64,000 nt of DNA, from NCBI RefSeq assembly GCF_018860565.1, contig NZ_JAHKPS010000028.1, positions 124,001 to 188,000 of the forward strand. Direction: 5' to 3'. This document shows, one piece after another, positions 34,049 to 44,338 of this stretch. Each line of letters begins with the position of its first letter. Within the stretch, counting starts at the first letter, position 1. Made by a program: the position numbers and the translations under genes. The stretch is from Winogradskyella psychrotolerans. GTDB lineage: Bacteria > Bacteroidota > Bacteroidia > Flavobacteriales > Flavobacteriaceae. The notes beneath the pieces were generated by a model. That model worked only from the letters and a program-made list of their open reading frames with translations. It did no database searches and was not told where the DNA came from.

Positions 34049-35227
34049 ATGAAAAATATATATTCAATAATAGCCATTACTTTTCTTTTTCTCTCTTGTG
34101 GAGGCGAAAAGAAAAACTCTGTAGAAACCGTCATTGAAAGTGGTAATTTAGAAACCATTAGAGCAAAAAGAGGAGAACTTGTTGGCGAACAACAAGCCAT
34201 TAATGATAAAATAAAACGCTTAGATGAGAAAATTAAAGCTTTAGACACTGTAAAACATGTACCATTAATCACAACTTTTAAGGCTCAAGCCGAAGTTTTT
34301 AATCATGTTTTAGAACTTCAAGGAAACGTAACCACAAAAAATCTTTTAACCATCACACCAGAATACAATGGTATTTTAACACATGTTTACGTAAAGGAAG
34401 GTCAAAATGTAACTAAAGGGCAAATTTTAGCCAAAATAGACGATGGTGGATTAAGCCAACAATTAGCACAATTAAAAATTCAATCCGATTTAGCAAAAAC
34501 GACTTACGAACGTCAAAAACGTCTTTGGGAACAAAATATAGGTAGTGAAATTCAGTTTTTACAATCAAAATCTACTTACGAATCGCAACAAGAAGCCGTA
34601 AATCAATTAAAACAACAAATTGCTAAAACAAATGTTAAAGCACCTTTTTCTGGTACCATTGATGATATCATTACAGAACAAGGAAGCGTAGTTGGAGCAG
34701 GGCAAACCCCATTAATGCGAATTGTTAATTTAGACAATATGTACATTGAAACCGAAGTCCCAGAACGTTATGTTTCTGATGTTACAAAAGGCAAAAGTGT
34801 TTCTGTAAACATTCCGGTTTTAGGCAAAACAATAGAAACCAAAATTCGTCAAGCCGGAGACTTCATAAATCCTGCAAACCGAACCTTTAAGATTGAAGTT
34901 GAAATACCAAATAATGACAAATCTATAAAGCCTAATTTATCTGCACGATTAAAAATTAACGATTATACAAACGAAAATGCCTTATTAATTCCACAAAGTG
35001 TTGTTTCTGAAAATTCAGAAGGAGAACAATACGTTTATATCGTATCTAACAAAGATTCTAAAGGAATTGGTACTGCACAACGAATAATTATTGAGACAGG
35101 AAAAACACAAGATGACGTTATTGAAGTTTTAAAAGGTCTAGAACCTGGAGCTGAAATTATTAAAGAAGGAGCAAGAAGTGTTAGAGATACGCAATCTGTA
35201 AAAGTCCTTGAAATAGACGAAAAATAA
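34049..35227 (+). CDS. RND efflux periplasmic adaptor (HlyD/MFP family)
   Basis: 392 residues with a lipoprotein signal (LSCGGEKK, Cys near 16). A coiled-coil segment (about 40-68) precedes the lipoyl-like domain (GILTHVYVKEGQNVTKGQILAKID in two parts), the alpha-hairpin (about 145-190) and a second lipoyl half (TNVKAPFSGTIDDIITEQGS). Beta-barrel and membrane-proximal domains follow. It links the TolC-type duct and the RND pump. Confidence 0.93.
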   Translation: MKNIYSIIAITFLFLSCGGEKKNSVETVIESGNLETIRAKRGELVGEQQAINDKIKRLDEKIKALDTVKHVPLITTFKAQAEVFNHVLELQGNVTTKNLLTITPEYNGILTHVYVKEGQNVTKGQILAKIDDGGLSQQLAQLKIQSDLAKTTYERQKRLWEQNIGSEIQFLQSKSTYESQQEAVNQLKQQIAKTNVKAPFSGTIDDIITEQGSVVGAGQTPLMRIVNLDNMYIETEVPERYVSDVTKGKSVSVNIPVLGKTIETKIRQAGDFINPANRTFKIEVEIPNNDKSIKPNLSARLKINDYTNENALLIPQSVVSENSEGEQYVYIVSNKDSKGIGTAQRIIIETGKTQDDVIEVLKGLEPGAEIIKEGARSVRDTQSVKVLEIDEK

Positions 35228-35291
35228 TGGAAGGCTTCTATTCTTATAAAGTAATTAAACACTAATTCTATAGTCTAAAAAACAAACTTAA

Positions 35292-38200
35292 ATGACTAAT
35301 AATAAAAAAAACACAGAAAAAGAATTTGCGTGGTCGTCGTGGGCAATTAATAATAAAACCACGATGTACGTGCTTATTGCTGTCTTTTTCTATTTGGGAA
35401 TTTCGGCTTTCTTCGATATGCCAAGAGAATCGTTTCCAGAGGTAAACGAGACTAAAATTTATGTCAGCACAATTTACCCAGGAAACACCGCTGAAGACAT
35501 TGAAAAGTTAATAACCGACCCTGTAGAAGACCGACTAAAAACCGTGAGTAATCTTGTAGAAATCACGTCGACATCTCAAGAAGATTATTCTATGGTTATC
35601 ATAGAGTTTGATGAAAATATCACAGTAGAACAGGCCAAACAGAAGGTTAAAGACGAAATTGATTCTGAAACCGCTAGTGAAGATTGGCCAACATTTAACG
35701 GAGCAAAAGTAGAACCAGATGTTTTTGAATTGAGTCTTTCTGAAGAAATGCCAATTCTAAATATTAATATTTCTGGTGATTATCCAATTGAAAAATTAAA
35801 GGATTATGCCGAATATCTTCAAGATGAAATTGAAGATTTACAAGAAATTAAAAAAGCAGATATTCGTGGAGCTCAGGATAAAGAAGTAGAAGTTGCCGTT
35901 GACATTTATAAAATGATGGCAGCCAAAGTTACTTTTAATGATATCCTTGGCGCTATTGGAAATGGAAACATAACACAATCTGCCGGAAATTTAAAAGCAA
36001 GTGGACAAAGACGTACCATAAGAATTATAGGTGAAATTGAATCTCCTTCAGAGCTGAATGATTTTGTAGTTAAATCTGAAAATGGAAATTCTATTTATTT
36101 AAAAGATGTAGCAACCGTTTCTTTTCACGAAGAAGACAAAACCACTTATGCTAGAAAATCTGGAAAACCTGTTGTAATGCTAGACGTTAAAAAGCGTGCT
36201 GGTAAAAACATGGTTGCTGCAGCAGAACAAATTCAAGTTATTGTACAAGATGCTATTGATAACGAATTCCCTCAAGACGTAGAAGTCACCATTACCAATG
36301 ATCAATCTTCTGTAACAATTGGTCAAGTAGATGATTTAGTAAACAACATCATCTTTGGTGTTATCTTGGTCGTTACTGTATTAATGTTCTTTTTAGGGTT
36401 TAAAAATGCCTTATTTGTTGGTTTTGCTATACCAATGTCTATGTTTATGTCATTAATGATATTAGGCATGATTGGCTATAGTTTAAACACAATGGTGCTT
36501 TTTGGACTTATTATGGGATTAGGAATGTTAGTAGACAACGGAATTGTAGTTGTAGAAAACGTTTACCGTTTAATGGAAGACGAAGGCATGAGTCGTATTG
36601 AGGCTGCAAAAAAAGGTATTGGTGAAATTGCATTTCCTATTATTATTTCAACAGCAACAACCGTAGCCGCTTTTGTTCCCTTAGGTCTATGGCCTGGTAT
36701 TATGGGAGAATTTATGAAAATTCTACCAATAACCCTTTCTATTGTTTTAGGCTCATCTTTATTTGTGGCTATCTTCTTTAATTCGGTATTAGTATCGCGT
36801 TACATGACCACTGAAGACAAGGACATGCCTTTAAATCAAATCATTAAAACCACAATTATAGTTGCCGTTATTGGAATTATAATTTTAGTTTTCGGTGGTA
36901 CATATCGTGGTTTAGGAACTATTATGGTATTCACAGCGATTATGCTTTGGGCATACCGTTTTTTCATCAGAAGATGGGCAAATAGCTTTCAAACTAAAGC
37001 ATTAGTAAGACTTGAAAATTGGTACGAGCGTCGTTTACGAAGTGCATTATCTAAAAAACAACCTTATATTTTAAGTATTGGAACCTTCCTATTATTGATT
37101 GCGGCATTTATAGCCTTTGGAATTTCATTGTCTACACAACGTACTAAAGTTGAATTTTTTCCAGATAACAAACCCAATCAGATTATTGTCTACATAGAAT
37201 ATCCACAAGGAACAGCCATTGAAAAAACCAATGCTATAACGGCACAGATTGAACAACGTGTTTATGAGGTTATTAATGCTGACCGGTTTATGGAAAACGG
37301 AAGAAACTTCTTAGTAGAAAGCGCTGTTTCTCAAGTAGGTGAAGGTGCAGGAAATCCTCAAACCGATATGGGTTCTGGTGCAGAAATGCCACATAAAGCT
37401 AAGATAACAGCTTCTATGCGTGAGTACAAATTCCGTCGTGGAGAAGACAGTGAGCTCTTACGTCAAAAAGTACAAGAAGCCTTAGTTGGTATTTATCCAG
37501 GGGTTTTAATTTCTGTAGAGAAAAATGCAGATGGACCACCTGCTGGTTCGCCTATTAACATTGAAATCATAGGTAATGATTATAATGAATTAATTGCAAC
37601 AGCAGAACAAATGCGTGCTTTTGTTAATTCTAAAAACATTGCTGGAATTGACGAACTCAAAATCGATGTTAACAAGGACAAACCAACGATGCAAGTTGAA
37701 ATTGACCGTAAAAAAGCCGGAGAATTAGGTGTTTCTGCCAAACAAATTGGAGACCAATTGCGTAATTCTATATTTGGTTCTAAAGCAGGAATATATAAAG
37801 AAGATGGTGATGATTTTGACATTTATGTGCGCTTTAATGAAAATACACGTTATGATAAAAGTGCGCTTTTTAATCAGAATATAACCTTTAGAGATAACAC
37901 AGGTCAGATTAAAGAAATTCCTTTATCAACAGTTGCGAAACAAAAAAACAACTCTGGATTTAGTGCTATAAAACATAAAGCAACTAAGCGAGTCGTTACC
38001 GTTTATTCTGCTTTATCACCTGGCTATACAGATGCACAGGCCATTGTAACCCAAATTCAAAATGAAATGAAAAGTTACAAGGGGTTATCAGAAGATATTC
38101 ATATTGATTATACAGGTCAAATTGAAGAGCAGAACAAACAAATGGCGTTTTTAATGGGAGCATTTTTTACTGGACTTGGATTAATTTTCTTCATCTTAAT

Positions 38201-38825
38201 ATTTCAATTCAACTCTATCTCTAAACCAACCATTATTATGATTGCCATTTTCTTGAGTTTTATTGGTGTATTTGGTGGTATTGTACTTTCAGGAAGTGCT
38301 TTTGTGATTATGATGACGATGGTTGGGATAATTTCTTTAGCCGGAATTGTAGTAAATAACGGGGTGGTACTCTTAGATTATGCACAACTTTTAATAGATC
38401 GAAAGAAAAATCAACTCAATTTAAATGAAGATCAATACCTAACTAACGAAGACCTTTTTGAAAGTATCGTTACCGCAGGAAAAGCACGTTTAAGACCTGT
38501 TTTATTAACTGCAATCACAACTATTCTAGGGTTAATTCCGTTAGCAATTGGGCTAAACATTAACTTCTTTACACTGTTTGCAGATTTTAATCCAAACATT
38601 TATATGGGAGGAGACAACGTCGTATTTTGGGGACCATTAGCTTGGACCGTTATCTACGGCCTGTTAATAGCAACATTCTTAACATTAATTGTAGTTCCAA
38701 TTCTGTTTTATTTAAGTGTTAAACTAAAAATGTGGATGAACAAATCTAAAGTGGCTTCAACAAACGAAGTTATACCTCAGGAAACATTTAATATGAATAA
38801 GAGATTAGATAAAAATAACATTTAA
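35292..38825 (+). CDS. RND multidrug-type efflux permease with extra membrane insert
   Basis: 1177 residues, longer than the usual 1030-1050 of AcrB relatives. TM1 lies at about 25-45. The proton-relay helix reads GLGMLVDNGIVVVENVYR with a single Asp, closer to the HAE-1/NolF type than to CzcA, which has further acidic residues. An insert near 515-565 adds two hydrophobic helices (TTIIVAVIGIIILVFGG, IMVFTAIMLWAYRFF), and another stretch near 1090-1120 separates the last helices. The substrate is not known. It ends the operon behind a terminator. Confidence 0.9.
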   Translation: MTNNKKNTEKEFAWSSWAINNKTTMYVLIAVFFYLGISAFFDMPRESFPEVNETKIYVSTIYPGNTAEDIEKLITDPVEDRLKTVSNLVEITSTSQEDYSMVIIEFDENITVEQAKQKVKDEIDSETASEDWPTFNGAKVEPDVFELSLSEEMPILNINISGDYPIEKLKDYAEYLQDEIEDLQEIKKADIRGAQDKEVEVAVDIYKMMAAKVTFNDILGAIGNGNITQSAGNLKASGQRRTIRIIGEIESPSELNDFVVKSENGNSIYLKDVATVSFHEEDKTTYARKSGKPVVMLDVKKRAGKNMVAAAEQIQVIVQDAIDNEFPQDVEVTITNDQSSVTIGQVDDLVNNIIFGVILVVTVLMFFLGFKNALFVGFAIPMSMFMSLMILGMIGYSLNTMVLFGLIMGLGMLVDNGIVVVENVYRLMEDEGMSRIEAAKKGIGEIAFPIIISTATTVAAFVPLGLWPGIMGEFMKILPITLSIVLGSSLFVAIFFNSVLVSRYMTTEDKDMPLNQIIKTTIIVAVIGIIILVFGGTYRGLGTIMVFTAIMLWAYRFFIRRWANSFQTKALVRLENWYERRLRSALSKKQPYILSIGTFLLLIAAFIAFGISLSTQRTKVEFFPDNKPNQIIVYIEYPQGTAIEKTNAITAQIEQRVYEVINADRFMENGRNFLVESAVSQVGEGAGNPQTDMGSGAEMPHKAKITASMREYKFRRGEDSELLRQKVQEALVGIYPGVLISVEKNADGPPAGSPINIEIIGNDYNELIATAEQMRAFVNSKNIAGIDELKIDVNKDKPTMQVEIDRKKAGELGVSAKQIGDQLRNSIFGSKAGIYKEDGDDFDIYVRFNENTRYDKSALFNQNITFRDNTGQIKEIPLSTVAKQKNNSGFSAIKHKATKRVVTVYSALSPGYTDAQAIVTQIQNEMKSYKGLSEDIHIDYTGQIEEQNKQMAFLMGAFFTGLGLIFFILIFQFNSISKPTIIMIAIFLSFIGVFGGIVLSGSAFVIMMTMVGIISLAGIVVNNGVVLLDYAQLLIDRKKNQLNLNEDQYLTNEDLFESIVTAGKARLRPVLLTAITTILGLIPLAIGLNINFFTLFADFNPNIYMGGDNVVFWGPLAWTVIYGLLIATFLTLIVVPILFYLSVKLKMWMNKSKVASTNEVIPQETFNMNKRLDKNNI

Positions 38826-38855
38826 AACACAATGTTAATAAATGAACCAAAAGAG

Positions 38856-38883
38856 AGCCTTAACAATTGTTGAGGCTTTTTTA
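38856..38883 (+). terminator. Terminator of the RND operon
   Basis: AGCCT...AGGCT stem (38856-38877, with one G-T pair) followed by T7. Confidence 0.8.
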
Positions 38884-38884
38884 T

Positions 38885-38913
38885 TTGTTTATACCTTAAG
38901 TTGATTAAATTTG
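38885..38913 (+). promoter_or_regulatory. aspS promoter
   Basis: TTG (38885-38887), 18-bp spacer, TAAATTTG (38906-38913) fit the Bacteroidetes consensus. It begins at the end of the upstream terminator, 52 nt before the ATG. Confidence 0.65.
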
Positions 38914-38965
38914 CAACCGCATTCATCAAAGCATTAGCAACGATGAATAAAATTAAAATTTCAAT

Positions 38966-40720
38966 ATGTACAGAAGTCACAATTGTGGTGAATTAAGAGC
39001 ATCACACAGCAATACAGAAGTAACACTTTCTGGTTGGGTTCAAGGAATTAGAGACAAAGGATTTATGATTTACCTAGATCTTAGAGATCGCTATGGTATA
39101 ACGCAACTTTACTTTGATGAAGAGCGTACTTCTAAAGACTTAATGGAAAAAGCGTCTAAGCTAGGTCGCGAATACGTTATTCAAGTTAAAGGTACAGTAG
39201 TTGAACGTGCGTCTAAAAACCCAAACATTCCAACTGGGGATATTGAATTATTAGTTTCAGAATTAACTATTTTAAATACGTCTTTAGTACCACCTTTTAC
39301 CATTGAAGATAAAACCGACGGTGGAGATGATGTACGTATGAAATATCGCTATATAGATATTCGTCGTAATCCCGTAAAAAACAGTTTAATCCTAAGACAT
39401 AAAGTTGCGCAAGCGGTTAGAAATTATTTATCTAATGAAGATTTTATTGAAGTAGAAACCCCTTATTTAATAAAATCAACACCAGAAGGTGCACGTGATT
39501 TTGTGGTACCATCTCGTATGAATGAAGGCCAATTTTACGCATTACCACAATCTCCTCAAACCTTCAAACAATTATTGATGGTTGGTGGCATGGATAAATA
39601 CTTTCAGATTGTAAAATGTTTTAGAGACGAAGATTTACGTGCAGACAGACAGCCAGAATTTACACAAATAGATTGTGAAATGGCATTTGTAGAACAAGAA
39701 GATATTTTAAATACGTTTGAAGGTTTAACACGTCATTTATTAAAAGAAATTAATGGTGTTGAAGTAGAAAAATTCCCAAGAATACTTTATGATGATGCCA
39801 TGCGATTGTACGGAAACGACAAACCAGACATTAGATTTGGAATGGAGTTTGGCGAATTAAACGATGTTACACAACATAAAGACTTTGGTGTATTTAATTC
39901 TGCAGAGCTAGTGGTTGGTATTGCTGTTCCTGGTGGTAATAAATTCACGAGAAAAGAAATTGATAACTTAATTAAATGGGTAAAGCGCCCACAAGTTGGT
40001 GCTTTAGGCATGATTTATTCGCGTTGTAATGATGACGGTTCATTTAAATCTTCAGTAGACAAATTTTACGACCAAGAAGATTTAGCTAAATGGGCAGAAA
40101 TTACAGGCGCAAAAGCAGGTGATTTAGTATGTGTATTGTCTGGCGATAAAAATAAAGTAAGAGCACAATTAAGTGCTTTACGTATGGAGTTAGCAACACA
40201 ATTAGGTCTTAGAAAACCTAATGAATTTGCTCCTCTTTGGGTTATGGATTTTCCATTGCTAGAATGGGACGAAGACACCGAACGATACCACGCTATGCAC
40301 CACCCTTTTACATCTCCAAAACCAGGTCAATTAGAATTACTAGACACTAATCCAGGCGAAGTAAAAGCCAATGCTTATGATTTAGTCTTAAACGGAAATG
40401 AAATTGGCGGAGGCTCTATAAGAATCCATGACAAAGCAACACAAGCCATAATGCTAAAACATTTAGGTTTTTCTGAAGAAGAAGCAAGAGCTCAATTTGG
40501 TTTCCTTATGGATGCTTTTGAATATGGTGCACCACCACACGGAGGTATTGCTTTTGGATTGGATAGATTAGTAGCTATTTTAGGAGGCCAAGAAACAATT
40601 AGAGACTTTATTGCTTTTCCTAAAAATAATTCAGGACGCGATGTTATGATTGATGCTCCAGCATCAATTGATGATGAACAACTAAAGGAACTGAGTTTAA
40701 AATTGAATTTGAAACAATAA
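38966..40720 (+). CDS. aspS: Aspartyl-tRNA synthetase
   Basis: 584 residues, the bacterial type with the GAD insertion. The anticodon OB domain (1-110) starts [11 protein letters not shown] and has [20 protein letters not shown]. Motif 2 is [18 protein letters not shown], and motif 3 [15 protein letters not shown] lies near the C terminus. The GAD domain covers about 290-420. It charges tRNA-Asp. Since asnS is also present, a non-discriminating role is not required. Confidence 0.97.
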   Translation: MYRSHNCGELRASHSNTEVTLSGWVQGIRDKGFMIYLDLRDRYGITQLYFDEERTSKDLMEKASKLGREYVIQVKGTVVERASKNPNIPTGDIELLVSELTILNTSLVPPFTIEDKTDGGDDVRMKYRYIDIRRNPVKNSLILRHKVAQAVRNYLSNEDFIEVETPYLIKSTPEGARDFVVPSRMNEGQFYALPQSPQTFKQLLMVGGMDKYFQIVKCFRDEDLRADRQPEFTQIDCEMAFVEQEDILNTFEGLTRHLLKEINGVEVEKFPRILYDDAMRLYGNDKPDIRFGMEFGELNDVTQHKDFGVFNSAELVVGIAVPGGNKFTRKEIDNLIKWVKRPQVGALGMIYSRCNDDGSFKSSVDKFYDQEDLAKWAEITGAKAGDLVCVLSGDKNKVRAQLSALRMELATQLGLRKPNEFAPLWVMDFPLLEWDEDTERYHAMHHPFTSPKPGQLELLDTNPGEVKANAYDLVLNGNEIGGGSIRIHDKATQAIMLKHLGFSEEEARAQFGFLMDAFEYGAPPHGGIAFGLDRLVAILGGQETIRDFIAFPKNNSGRDVMIDAPASIDDEQLKELSLKLNLKQ

Positions 40721-40801
40721 ATACTCCCTTTAGGAATTGCTTCCTCAAAATTGTATATTTGGTATAAGAGTGTAGTAAGCTCAATAAAATAAATAGGTTA
40801 A

Positions 40802-40855
40802 ACCTGTAGGTTGATTACTGAGCTTTGTCGAAGTACAACCTACAGTTTTTTTTTG
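40802..40855 (+). terminator. Long-loop terminator after aspS with REP-like loop
   Basis: CTGTAGGTTG and CAACCTACAG form a 10-bp stem followed by T9. The unusually long loop carries TACTGAGCTTTGTCGAAGTA, resembling the dispersed CTTCGACAAGCTCAG repeat common in many bacterial genomes. Confidence 0.65.
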
Positions 40856-40862
40856 AAATAAG

Positions 40863-42665
40863 ATGCCAACGAAATCTTTCATAAAACAATTTCTATTATT
40901 ACGATACAAATATATATCGCAAAAGAACTTTGTTTACCTGTTAAGTGTTCTTGTTGGATTGCTTACAGGTGTTGCAGCTGTAACTTTAAAAAACATCACT
41001 TTCACCATTCAAAAAGGATTAGAGAAAGGTATTATTTTTTCTCAAAATCAGCTCTATTTTATACTCCCTGTTATTGGTTTATTCTTGGTATACCTCATAG
41101 CTAAATATCTATTTAAAAAAGGAATGACACCATCAATTCCACCTTTTATAAAGCGAGCTATTCCATCATTACTTTATTCTTTATTGAGACAAAAAGGACT
41201 ACTATCTTATAAACTTATTTACCATCCCTTAATAATGGCACCTTTAACAGTAGGTTTTGGTGGTTCTGTTGGGTTATTAGGACCTGCTATAACCTCTGGT
41301 TCTGCTTTAAGCTCTAATTTAAGTCGGATTTTACACGTTGATAAAAAAACAAGAACATTACTCATTGCTTGTGCAACCGCTGCTGCTGTAGCATCTATGT
41401 TTAAATCTCCAATTGCAGCAATTGTATTAGCTGTTGAAATTTTTAGTTTAGATCTTACATTTGCGGCACTACTACCCTTGTTAATTGCTTCTATATCTTC
41501 TGTTTTAACCTCTTATTTCTTTTTAGGAGATGAGTTACTTTTTAACTTTAATGTTACGGAAAAATTCAACCCAAAAGACACTCCACTCTATATGTTACTG
41601 GGTTTAGGAACAGGGATAGCATCCATATATTTCACCAAAATATATTTTGCTGTTTATGCCTTTTTCGACCGCTTTAAATCACGCTTTACAAAACTTTTAG
41701 TTGGTGGTGTTGCTATTGGTATTATGCTTTATTTTATCCCTCCACTTTATGGGGAAGGCTTAAGTTTTACTAAAGACTTATTTGAAGGTAATTATCTACA
41801 CGCCTTAGGCGATAATCCTTTTGACAAATACGTTGACAATATTTGGGTTGTTATTGTATTACTCATTGGTTTTACCATATTTAAAGCGATAGCCATGACT
41901 ACCACATTTGCCGCAGGAGGTGTTGGAGGAGTTATTGTACCAACGATGGTTATGGGAAGTGCTTTAGGTAATGTTGTTGCCAAAATCATTAATAATATTG
42001 GACTTGGACATCAGGTATCTGAAGCTAATTTTACACTCATTGGAATGGCCGGACTAATTGCCGGAGTGATTCATGCTCCATTAACCGCTATATTTTTAAT
42101 AGCCGAAATTACTGGTGGTTATATTTTATTTTTACCGCTAATGATCACAGTCGCAATTTCATATATGATTACAAAAAATTATATGGAACATACAATTTAC
42201 ACGCGCGAATTGGCAGAACGTGGAGATTTATTAACACATGATAAAGACCAAAGTGTTCTTACAATGATGCAGTTAGATAGTGTTATAGAAAAAGATTTTA
42301 TTGCATTAAACCCAGAAATGACCTTAGGAGAAATGCTTCATAAAGGCGTCTCTAAATCCAGTCGGAATTTATTTCCTGTAGTCGATAGTTATAAGCGTTT
42401 AGTAGGAATAATTCTATTAGATGATATTAGAACTGTAATGTTTGATCAGTCGTTATACGATTCTACTTCGGTAGAAACTTTTATGCACAACCCGCCAAAT
42501 TATATCGATTACGAAAAAGATACAATGAAAGCTGTGATGAAAAAATTTCAAGATAGCGGAGCTTGGAATTTACCTGTAATAAAAGAAGGCTGTTATTACG
42601 GTTTTGTATCAAAATCAAAATTACTAACCGCTTATCGTAACGAATTAATTAACTTTACATCTTAA
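40863..42665 (+). CDS. CLC-family chloride channel/transporter with CBS pair, divergent filter
   Basis: 600 residues: a CLC membrane domain (about 25-450) and two C-terminal CBS domains (about 480-530 and 545-595). The usual GxEGP filter segment reads GGSVGLLGPAITSG, with Leu139 where the gating Glu (E148 of E. coli ClcA) would stand. The N-terminal filter segment is KKGMTPSIPPF rather than the GSGIP form. AAGGVGGVIVPTMVMG matches the third conserved segment. Loss of the gating Glu suggests altered or uncoupled transport. The CBS domains imply nucleotide control. Confidence 0.85.
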   Translation: MPTKSFIKQFLLLRYKYISQKNFVYLLSVLVGLLTGVAAVTLKNITFTIQKGLEKGIIFSQNQLYFILPVIGLFLVYLIAKYLFKKGMTPSIPPFIKRAIPSLLYSLLRQKGLLSYKLIYHPLIMAPLTVGFGGSVGLLGPAITSGSALSSNLSRILHVDKKTRTLLIACATAAAVASMFKSPIAAIVLAVEIFSLDLTFAALLPLLIASISSVLTSYFFLGDELLFNFNVTEKFNPKDTPLYMLLGLGTGIASIYFTKIYFAVYAFFDRFKSRFTKLLVGGVAIGIMLYFIPPLYGEGLSFTKDLFEGNYLHALGDNPFDKYVDNIWVVIVLLIGFTIFKAIAMTTTFAAGGVGGVIVPTMVMGSALGNVVAKIINNIGLGHQVSEANFTLIGMAGLIAGVIHAPLTAIFLIAEITGGYILFLPLMITVAISYMITKNYMEHTIYTRELAERGDLLTHDKDQSVLTMMQLDSVIEKDFIALNPEMTLGEMLHKGVSKSSRNLFPVVDSYKRLVGIILLDDIRTVMFDQSLYDSTSVETFMHNPPNYIDYEKDTMKAVMKKFQDSGAWNLPVIKEGCYYGFVSKSKLLTAYRNELINFTS

Positions 42666-42697
42666 GTCTATATAGACAATTGAATAAAAATTTTTGA

Positions 42698-42943
42698 ATG
42701 AAACCTATAAAAATCATCACCTTTATTGCACTTGTTTCCTCAATAACTAGTATTGCTTGTGGTTTTTTATTAGATGTGCCTTACCATCAAAAACTAATTG
42801 GCTTTGGAGTTGTAGGTTTATTCTTCGTTGTTTTTCCATTGTTCTCCTATTATAGGTGGAAAGATAAAGATGTTAAAGACTATATGCTTTCTAAGGAAAA
42901 TCTTGACAAGATGCGAGAAAATCAGCGTGATTCTAGAACGTGA
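42698..42943 (+). CDS. Small two-helix membrane protein
   Basis: 81 residues with two hydrophobic helices (about 5-26 and 33-52), then a basic/acidic cytoplasmic tail (YYRWKDKDVKDYMLSKENLD). No family recognised. It lies 32 bp after the CLC gene in the same orientation and may be cotranscribed with it. Confidence 0.7.
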   Translation: MKPIKIITFIALVSSITSIACGFLLDVPYHQKLIGFGVVGLFFVVFPLFSYYRWKDKDVKDYMLSKENLDKMRENQRDSRT

Positions 42944-43021
42944 TTTATTAAATTCTGTTTCTATTATCGTGATATAAAACAAAATAAAACGATTTATTAA
43001 CAGTGGACTTTATTTTTATAT

Positions 43022-43029
43022 TATCTTTG
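43022..43029 (+). promoter_or_regulatory. -7 box of the cold-shock gene
   Basis: TATCTTTG fits TAnnTTTG, 25 nt before the ATG. The leader is therefore short, unlike the long thermosensor leader of E. coli cspA. Confidence 0.6.
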
Positions 43030-43054
43030 TACTTTAATTTTTATTTATATTATA

Positions 43055-43246
43055 ATGACTGGAACAGTTAAATTTTTTAATGATTCAAAAGGATTTGGAT
43101 TCATTACCAACGAAGAAACAGGAAAAGACATCTTCGTACATGTATCAAACCTTAATGGCGTAGAATTACGCGAAGGTGACACAGTAGAGTACGACGAAGA
43201 AGAAGGAAGAAAAGGATTAGTAGCTGCAAATGTGCAAGTACTATAA
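43055..43246 (+). CDS. Cold-shock domain protein
   Basis: 63 residues covering a single CSD. RNP1 KGFGFITNE and RNP2 DIFVHVS are intact, and the start [16 protein letters not shown] is diagnostic. It binds single-stranded RNA or DNA and melts secondary structure in mRNA. A strong terminator follows. Confidence 0.96.
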   Translation: MTGTVKFFNDSKGFGFITNEETGKDIFVHVSNLNGVELREGDTVEYDEEEGRKGLVAANVQVL

Positions 43247-43267
43247 GTAATATATCTTACAAGTTTC

Positions 43268-43299
43268 AACGCTCAACCAATGGTTGAGCGTTTTTTTTT
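43268..43299 (+). terminator. Terminator of the cold-shock gene
   Basis: AACGCTCAACC and GGTTGAGCGTT form an 11-bp stem with loop AAT, followed by T9. Confidence 0.93.
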
Positions 43300-43330
43300 G
43301 CTCTATTACGAACTCAAAGACGTCATACAA

Positions 43331-43798
43331 CTATTTAAAAACTATAGGCAAATCTGTTTTAGCAATCTTAGTAATATAAAAAGGTTGCGTCATTACACTC
43401 GTTGCATTTCCCGTAGGACTATTGTACATCACTTTAACAATAATCTTTTCAGACGTATTTGTCACAGCCAATTCTATACTATTACCACCACTTCCTTTTA
43501 CAGTATTGAACACTGCAATAACTGTATATTTTGAAAAATCAACTTTAGTTTCAGAAAAACCATCAGAGACATTATTAACCTTATTCATCTGATGCATCAG
43601 ATCCTCCCAATCACTTTGGTTTTCTATAATCATATTCTGCTTTGTTAACCCCTCTTTACCAGCACCATAAAGATTGCCCTTTGCAATTAAAACAGATTCT
43701 ACAGTGGTCATTTTTGCATTATTTACAGCTGTTTTATGGCATTTACAACTTACAACACATATTAAAGCTAGTATTATTAGTAATGGATGTTTTTTCAT
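43331..43798 (-). CDS. PrcB-like lipoprotein
   Basis: 155 residues with a lipoprotein signal (VSCKC, Cys near 18). The C-terminal half (about 75-155) shows the PrcB_C-like pattern: VDFSKYTVIAVF, GSGGNSIELAVTNTSEK, and TQPFYITKIAKTDLPIVF. PrcB-type domains were named from the Treponema dentilisin protease complex, but most members have unknown roles. No protease gene is adjacent. Confidence 0.65.
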   Translation of the reverse strand: MKKHPLLIILALICVVSCKCHKTAVNNAKMTTVESVLIAKGNLYGAGKEGLTKQNMIIENQSDWEDLMHQMNKVNNVSDGFSETKVDFSKYTVIAVFNTVKGSGGNSIELAVTNTSEKIIVKVMYNSPTGNATSVMTQPFYITKIAKTDLPIVFK

Positions 43799-43823
43799 GA
43801 TAACTATACTGTTTTGTTTAAAA

Positions 43824-44273
43824 TTAATTTAAGTTACGCTTTTCAATAAAAAAACGTTTCATTAAAGCAGAAGCTTCTTCTGCTAAAATTCCGCTCACAA
43901 CTTCTGTTTTAGGATGTAATGTCGTTCCCAATGTTTTAAAGCCTCTTTGTACATCTGAAGCTCCATAAACGATCTTAGAAATTTGACTCCAATACAGCGC
44001 ACCCGCACACATTTGACAAGGCTCTAAAGTCACATATAAGGTACATTTATTTAAATATTTTCCACCTAAAAAATTAGCAGCAGATGTTATAGCCTGCATT
44101 TCGGCATGTGCTGTTACATCGTTTAATAATTCTGTAAGGTTATGTGTTCTTGCAATAATTCTATTTTCTACTACAATAACCGCTCCAACCGGAATTTCGC
44201 CTTTTTCAAAAGCAGCCTCAGCTTCCTGAAGGGCACGTCTCATAAAATAAGTGTCGTCAAATGGGTCTGTCAT
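43824..44273 (-). CDS. tadA: tRNA-specific adenosine deaminase / nucleoside deaminase
   Basis: 149 residues. Zinc site: THAEMQAI (catalytic HAE) and PCQMCAGAL (PCxxC). FMRRALQEAEAAFEKGEIPVGAVIV is the typical TadA start. It deaminates the wobble adenosine of tRNA-Arg(ACG); related guanine deaminases share the motifs, so the tRNA role is likely rather than certain. It is divergent from dxs with a 65-bp shared promoter region. Confidence 0.88.
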   Translation of the reverse strand: MTDPFDDTYFMRRALQEAEAAFEKGEIPVGAVIVVENRIIARTHNLTELLNDVTAHAEMQAITSAANFLGGKYLNKCTLYVTLEPCQMCAGALYWSQISKIVYGASDVQRGFKTLGTTLHPKTEVVSGILAEEASALMKRFFIEKRNLN

Positions 44274-44323
44274 AGTTGTAAAAATACGATTCTAATTGCA
44301 TAAAAAAATACATTTGCTTATAG

Positions 44324-44331
44324 TACATTTG
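44324..44331 (+). promoter_or_regulatory. -7 box of dxs
   Basis: TACATTTG, 7 nt before the ATG at 44339; a second identical box stands at 44309-44316. Confidence 0.5.
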
Positions 44332-44338
44332 TAATTGA

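Noticed and set aside
43280..43534. Plus-strand 84-codon frame after the cold-shock gene
   Set aside because: It runs through the terminator and lies antisense to the PrcB-like gene, with no recognisable features.
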